A stretch of DNA of 64,000 nt. It comes from Phycisphaeraceae bacterium (GTDB taxonomy: Bacteria; Planctomycetota; Phycisphaerae; Phycisphaerales; UBA1924). The DNA is taken from assembly GCA_020639215.1 (NCBI GenBank), contig JACKHA010000006.1, positions 1 through 64,000 of the forward strand, given 5' to 3'. Under the pieces are notes generated by a model. It was not told the origin of the DNA. It made no database searches and worked only from the letters and a program-made list of their open reading frames with translations. Positions 60,246 to 64,000 of this stretch are shown here, piece after piece. Position numbers and translations under genes: made by a program. The number at the start of each line of letters is the position of its first letter. Within the stretch, counting starts at the first letter, position 1.

Positions 60246-61718
60246 TCAGCACCCCTGCGCAAACAGCGCGAGGTAGTAGAAGAAGTCGTCGTTGTTGATG
60301 ATCCCGTTTGGCACGCCGTAGCCAGGCGTGCCGGGGACCGCCGTCGTCGTCAGGTCCGCGACCGCGGCGTTGCCGGCGGCGAACTGGGCGAGGTAGTAAA
60401 AGAAATCGTCGTTGTTCAGCACGCCGTTGGGCACGCCGTAGCCGGGCGAACCGGCGATGGCGGTGGTGGTCAGATCGGGCGCACACGAGGGCGTCATCTG
60501 GCAGGCCTCGTAGCGGGCCAGGCCGCCCGTGCTGGCGACTGTGCCGATGGCGGTGAAGTTCCCGCCGACATAGAGCGAGTCGCCCACGACGCTCAGGCCG
60601 AAGACCGACGGGAAGCTGCCTGTGACCGAGTTGCCGGTGACCCCGCCGTCGACGGCGACCCACTGGCCGGCCTCGAGGCGAGCGAAGTACCCGATGTTGG
60701 GTGTGGCCGTGCCTCCGATGTACAGGTCCGCCCCCGCTCCGTCGTTGAACCCGATGATCGAGGTGATCCGCCCGCCGGTCGGCTGCCCGACCGCGACCCA
60801 CGACGAGCCGTTCCACCGGAAGACGTTCGCGGTCGGCTGGCCGGTCGCACCGTGCAGGTAACCGGCGACGTAGAGCTCTCCCTCGAACACGGTCAGCGCT
60901 TCCATGCCGAACGCGCTGCTGGTCGAGAAGAGCCCGCCGCCGACCGACTCCCACTGCTGGGTCGCCGGATCCCAGCGCGCGACGGACGAGGTGCCAGCCA
61001 CGCCGCCCGCGCTGCTGAACCGCCCCGCGGCGTAAATCTTCGGGCCCGAGCCGTCGTCGTGGAGCTGCATCGCGGCGATGAACGGGCTGAAGGACCCCGT
61101 GACGCCGCCGCCGAGGTTTGTCCACGCCTGCCCGTCCCACGAGGCGGCGCCGTTGTAGGGCACCCCGCCGATCGTGGAGCCGCCGACGTTGCCGCCGCCG
61201 ACATAGAGAAGCCCGTTGTGGACGGCCATGCCCCAGACCGAGCCGCGGTCGTTGCCCTGCCAACCGGTGCCCAGGTCCTCCCACGCGGCCCCGTTCCACA
61301 TCGCCAGGCTCGCCGTCCCGGGAAGGCCGCCCGCCGAGGCGTAGAACCCGCCAACGACAAGCTTCGGCTGGCCGGCGACGGTGAAGGGCTCGAACGACGT
61401 CAGGAATCCGTTGGTGCTGCCGTTGGCCAGGCCGGGCGAACCGACCGCAGACCAGGTGCTGGTGTTCGGGTCCCAGCGCCCGAGCATCGAGGTGCCGGGG
61501 GCGCCGCCGATGGTCGAGTTGTAGAACGACCCGCCGACGTAGACCTTCTCGCCCGACCCGTCGTCGTAGCCCAGGATCGGAGCGATATACCCCGTCGTGA
61601 TCCCCGGCTGGCCCGGCTGGTTACTCCAGGTCGGTGTGCAAGGCTGTGCCACAGCCACGCCGGCCAGCAAGGCAACGGCAAGGGCGGCGGGAGCGACGGG
61701 GCGGAACGTCATCGGCAT
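60246..61718 (-). CDS. secreted beta-propeller-like GC-type dockerin protein
   Basis: A 490-residue exported protein with signal peptide (ALAVALLAGVAVAQ). The body has repeated units such as VYVGGSFYNSTIGGAPGTSMLGRWDP, LYVGGGNVGGSTIGGVPYNGAASWD and LYVGGNFTAIGTVASTGGLARYE, a Kelch- or beta-propeller-like pattern with a W-[DN] motif at each end. The last 75 residues form the paired GC-type dockerin with TTTAI in place of TTGAI, ending Gln-Gly-Cys. ATG 61718 (MPMTFRP) has AAAGAGAG before it. Binding of polysaccharide or protein is possible; no enzyme motif is seen. Confidence 0.85.
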   Translation of the reverse strand: MPMTFRPVAPAALAVALLAGVAVAQPCTPTWSNQPGQPGITTGYIAPILGYDDGSGEKVYVGGSFYNSTIGGAPGTSMLGRWDPNTSTWSAVGSPGLANGSTNGFLTSFEPFTVAGQPKLVVGGFYASAGGLPGTASLAMWNGAAWEDLGTGWQGNDRGSVWGMAVHNGLLYVGGGNVGGSTIGGVPYNGAASWDGQAWTNLGGGVTGSFSPFIAAMQLHDDGSGPKIYAAGRFSSAGGVAGTSSVARWDPATQQWESVGGGLFSTSSAFGMEALTVFEGELYVAGYLHGATGQPTANVFRWNGSSWVAVGQPTGGRITSIIGFNDGAGADLYIGGTATPNIGYFARLEAGQWVAVDGGVTGNSVTGSFPSVFGLSVVGDSLYVGGNFTAIGTVASTGGLARYEACQMTPSCAPDLTTTAIAGSPGYGVPNGVLNNDDFFYYLAQFAAGNAAVADLTTTAVPGTPGYGVPNGIINNDDFFYYLALFAQGC

Positions 61719-61930
61719 CTCTCTTTCGCGTCGGGACTTCGTGCGCGGGCCGGTTCCAACCGGGCCGGGAGCAACCCGCGCCAACCCGCGGGCCTTCCAG
61801 TCTACCGCCCCGGGCACCACGCTCCAATCGAATCCGCCCCGCCGACGGGGCATCCCCGCCCCCCCGAAGAACGCGGTACGCTCCCGATCCCGCGGGCCAC
61901 ACCCCCCCCCGCCGGTTCCGGAGAGACCCG

Positions 61931-64000
61931 ATGACGATGCGCAACGCCGCCACCCTAACACAGCCCTTGTCCACCGCCCGTCTCGCGGTCCTCGCGGGCC
62001 TCGCGCTGCCCATCGCGGCGCTGACCGCGTCGGCCGCGGCCCAGCCCCGCCCCCACGCCGGCATGCTCCGCTTCCCCGACGTGAGCGCGACCCACATCGT
62101 TTTCGTCTACGCCAACGACCTGTGGACCGTGCCGCGCGCGGGCGGCGTCGCGACGCCGCTCGCATCTCCGGACGGCGCGGAGCTCTTCCCACGCTTCAGC
62201 CCGGACGGGCAGACCATCGCGTTCCTCGGCTCGTACGACGCGGGACGCGACATCTACACCATCCCGATCGACGGCGGCCTGCCATTCCGCGTCACCCACC
62301 ATCCCGCCGGCGAGAGCACCGTCGACTGGACGCCCGACGCCCAGCTCGTGTTCACGTCCAACGGCCTCACCGGCCAGGCCCGCGCCTCGGAGATCTTCAC
62401 CGTCCCCGCGACCGGCGGCCTGCCCACGCGACTGCCGATACCAACCGGCTCCAACCCCTCCCTGAGCGCCGACGGCTGGATCGCCTACACCAACGTCAAC
62501 CGCGACTTCCGCACCTGGAAGCGGTACCGCGGCGGGCTCGCCTCCGACATCTGGCTCTTCAACCCCCGGACCGGCGCGTCCCGCCAGGCCACCGACTTCG
62601 AAGGCACCGACACGATCCCGATGTGGCACAACGGGATGCTCTACTACCTCTCCGACGCCGGCCCCGAGCACCGCCTCAACATCTGGCGCTTCGACCCGCG
62701 CTCCGGGCAACGCACGCAGATCACGACCTTCGCCGACAACGACGTGAAGTTCCCCGCCATCGGGCCGGGCGAACGCAACGCCGGCGAGATCGTCTTCCAG
62801 CACGGCCCGGACCTCATGCTGCTCGACCTGGCCTCGGGGCGTTCCCGCACCGTCGAGGTCACAATCCCCGGCGCCCAGCCGCGCCTGCGCCCGCAGACCT
62901 TCGACGCCGCCGAGCGCATCGACGGATGGTCGATCTCGCCCAACGCCCGGCGCGTCGTGGTCGAGGCCCGCGGCGACATCTGGACGCTCCCCGCCGAGGA
63001 GGGCTCGCCCCGCAACCTCACCCGTTCCGCCGGCAACGCCGATCGCAACCCGGCGTGGAGCCCCGATGGACGCTGGATCGCGTACGCGTCCGACGCCTCA
63101 GGCGAGTACCAGGTTGTCATCACGCAGTCCGACGGGCGCGGCGAGTCTCGCACCGTCGATGTCGGCGCCGGACACTTCATCTTCGGCATCACGTGGTCGC
63201 CCGACTCGGAGCGACTGACGTTCACCGATCAGGCCGGCAATCTGTTCCTCCACGACGTGGAAACGGGCACGACGAGCACCATCATCCGGGAGCCGTGGGC
63301 GGGGGCCATCGTGCCCTCGTGGTCGCACGACTCGTCGTGGCTGGCGTTCACGATGCAGGAGAGCCAAGCGACCAGCGCGATCTACCTGCACGAGATCGCC
63401 ACCGCCACGACCACGCGCGTGACCAGCGGCATGTTCGGCGCCTCCAGCCCCGCCTTCGACCGCAAGGGCAACTTCCTGTACTACGTCGCCGGCATGGACT
63501 TCAACAGCCCGACGTACGAGGACGTCGGCACGTCGTGGGTGTACACGCAAACGTCCCGGATCGCCATGGTCCCGCTGCGCGATGATGTCGAGAGCCCGTT
63601 CGCCGCGACCAGCGACGAGGAGACGTGGAACGACGAAGACGCCGACTCCGAAGAGGACGCCGAATCGAACGATGGCGTCGAGGCCCACGAGCATCCCGAA
63701 GGCCACGCCGACGCCCATGGCGACGGGCACGAGGCCGAAGCCGCGGGCGACGCGGATGGTGAAGACGAGACCGACGACAACGATGACGACGACTCCCTCC
63801 GCATCGACCTCGACGGATTCGAGGCCCGCGCCATCCTCCTGCCCGTCGACCGCGGCATCATCGGCAACCTCGCCGTCACCAAGTCCGGGGCCCTGCTCTT
63901 CACCCGGCGCTCGCCCCGCGGCATCGAGGGCGAGCCCTCCATCCGCCTCTACAACGCCCTCGAAACCGACGACGACAAGCGCAAGGAAGAGACCGTTGCC
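61931..64000 (+). CDS. Tricorn-type protease homologue (3' end outside window)
   Basis: The first 690 codons of an exported Tricorn/TolB-like protease; the stop lies beyond the window. A signal peptide (LAVLAGLALPIAALTASAAAQP) is followed by HAGMLRFPDVSATHIVFVYANDLWTVPRAGG and TolB-like propeller blades (LFPRFSPDGQTIAFLGSYDAGRDIYTIPIDGG, NPAWSPDGRWIAYASDASGE, GITWSPDSERLTFTDQAGN). An acidic, His-rich stretch (EAHEHPEGHADAHGDGHEAE, about 595-614) and an Asp/Glu run follow. The S41 protease domain with the catalytic Ser would lie further on. ATG 61931 has CCGGAGAG upstream. Confidence 0.9.
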   Translation, partial: MTMRNAATLTQPLSTARLAVLAGLALPIAALTASAAAQPRPHAGMLRFPDVSATHIVFVYANDLWTVPRAGGVATPLASPDGAELFPRFSPDGQTIAFLGSYDAGRDIYTIPIDGGLPFRVTHHPAGESTVDWTPDAQLVFTSNGLTGQARASEIFTVPATGGLPTRLPIPTGSNPSLSADGWIAYTNVNRDFRTWKRYRGGLASDIWLFNPRTGASRQATDFEGTDTIPMWHNGMLYYLSDAGPEHRLNIWRFDPRSGQRTQITTFADNDVKFPAIGPGERNAGEIVFQHGPDLMLLDLASGRSRTVEVTIPGAQPRLRPQTFDAAERIDGWSISPNARRVVVEARGDIWTLPAEEGSPRNLTRSAGNADRNPAWSPDGRWIAYASDASGEYQVVITQSDGRGESRTVDVGAGHFIFGITWSPDSERLTFTDQAGNLFLHDVETGTTSTIIREPWAGAIVPSWSHDSSWLAFTMQESQATSAIYLHEIATATTTRVTSGMFGASSPAFDRKGNFLYYVAGMDFNSPTYEDVGTSWVYTQTSRIAMVPLRDDVESPFAATSDEETWNDEDADSEEDAESNDGVEAHEHPEGHADAHGDGHEAEAAGDADGEDETDDNDDDDSLRIDLDGFEARAILLPVDRGIIGNLAVTKSGALLFTRRSPRGIEGEPSIRLYNALETDDDKRKEETVA

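Overview
The window is a high-GC, gene-dense bacterial chromosome segment from a member of the Planctomycetota, most likely class Phycisphaerae. The taxonomic clues are a PVC-type 'small basic protein' (34952-35113), a TIGR03790-type secreted protein, a Ser/Thr kinase gene close to an ECF sigma gene, an N-terminal LEPR-XLL-like motif on an RTX-repeat protein, and three secreted proteins ending in the paired PGYGVPNG..NNDDFFYYL module that NCBI calls a GC-type dockerin. Nothing was searched: all family names come from motifs read by eye, and residue positions are approximate.

Layout. 1-7656: envelope polysaccharide genes (WecG/TagA transferase fragment, PEP-CTERM-like protein, dTDP-sugar cluster rfbA-rfbC-rfbD-rfbB, TIGR03790 protein). 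7770-17222 (minus): secreted alpha-amylase with GC-dockerin, an oversized SecA, a small membrane protein and two coupled paralogous sorted proteins. 17245-17457: a nested palindromic element. 17699-26447: TSCPD protein, a nuclease-helicase-like DUF2075 protein, an ACT-domain protein, lipoprotein, YihY, an RsuA-type pseudouridine synthase and two paralogous secreted proteins. 26729-31528 (plus): phosphofructokinase, then a tight four-gene cluster containing a MauE/pseudopilin fusion. 32015-45865: beta-barrel protein, EVE protein, small basic protein, aminotransferase, FolE2, RTX-like protein, arginine decarboxylase, a metal/corrinoid-type binding lipoprotein with a GT-C-like membrane protein, and tRNA-Arg(TCT). 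46034-52664: Fur-like box with feoAB, Fic protein, orphan CoA-transferase A subunit, lipoprotein and TsaB. 52770-64000: large autotransporter-like sorted protein, Ser/Thr kinase, zinc-ribbon protein between two palindromic elements, ECF sigma factor, two GC-dockerin proteins and a Tricorn-like protease running off the end.

Most unusual locus: 27936-31528. A perfect TTGACA box is followed by a 13-G tract and TAGAGT, the architecture of a slippage-controlled (phase-variable) promoter. Downstream lie a signal-anchored membrane protein, a six-cysteine secreted protein, and a single reading frame that joins a MauE/DoxX-type redox membrane domain (CHCFG motif) to a type IV pseudopilin. A perfect 12-bp terminator-like hairpin lies exactly at the domain junction. 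The working inference is a disulfide-forming or cysteine-handling surface-appendage system that may switch on and off.

Other points of interest are a Glu at the catalytic Asp position of the pseudouridine synthase, a Thr in the FeoB G4 motif, three internal repeats in SecA, and a family of REPIN-like palindromes sharing GTGGCAYGC ends.
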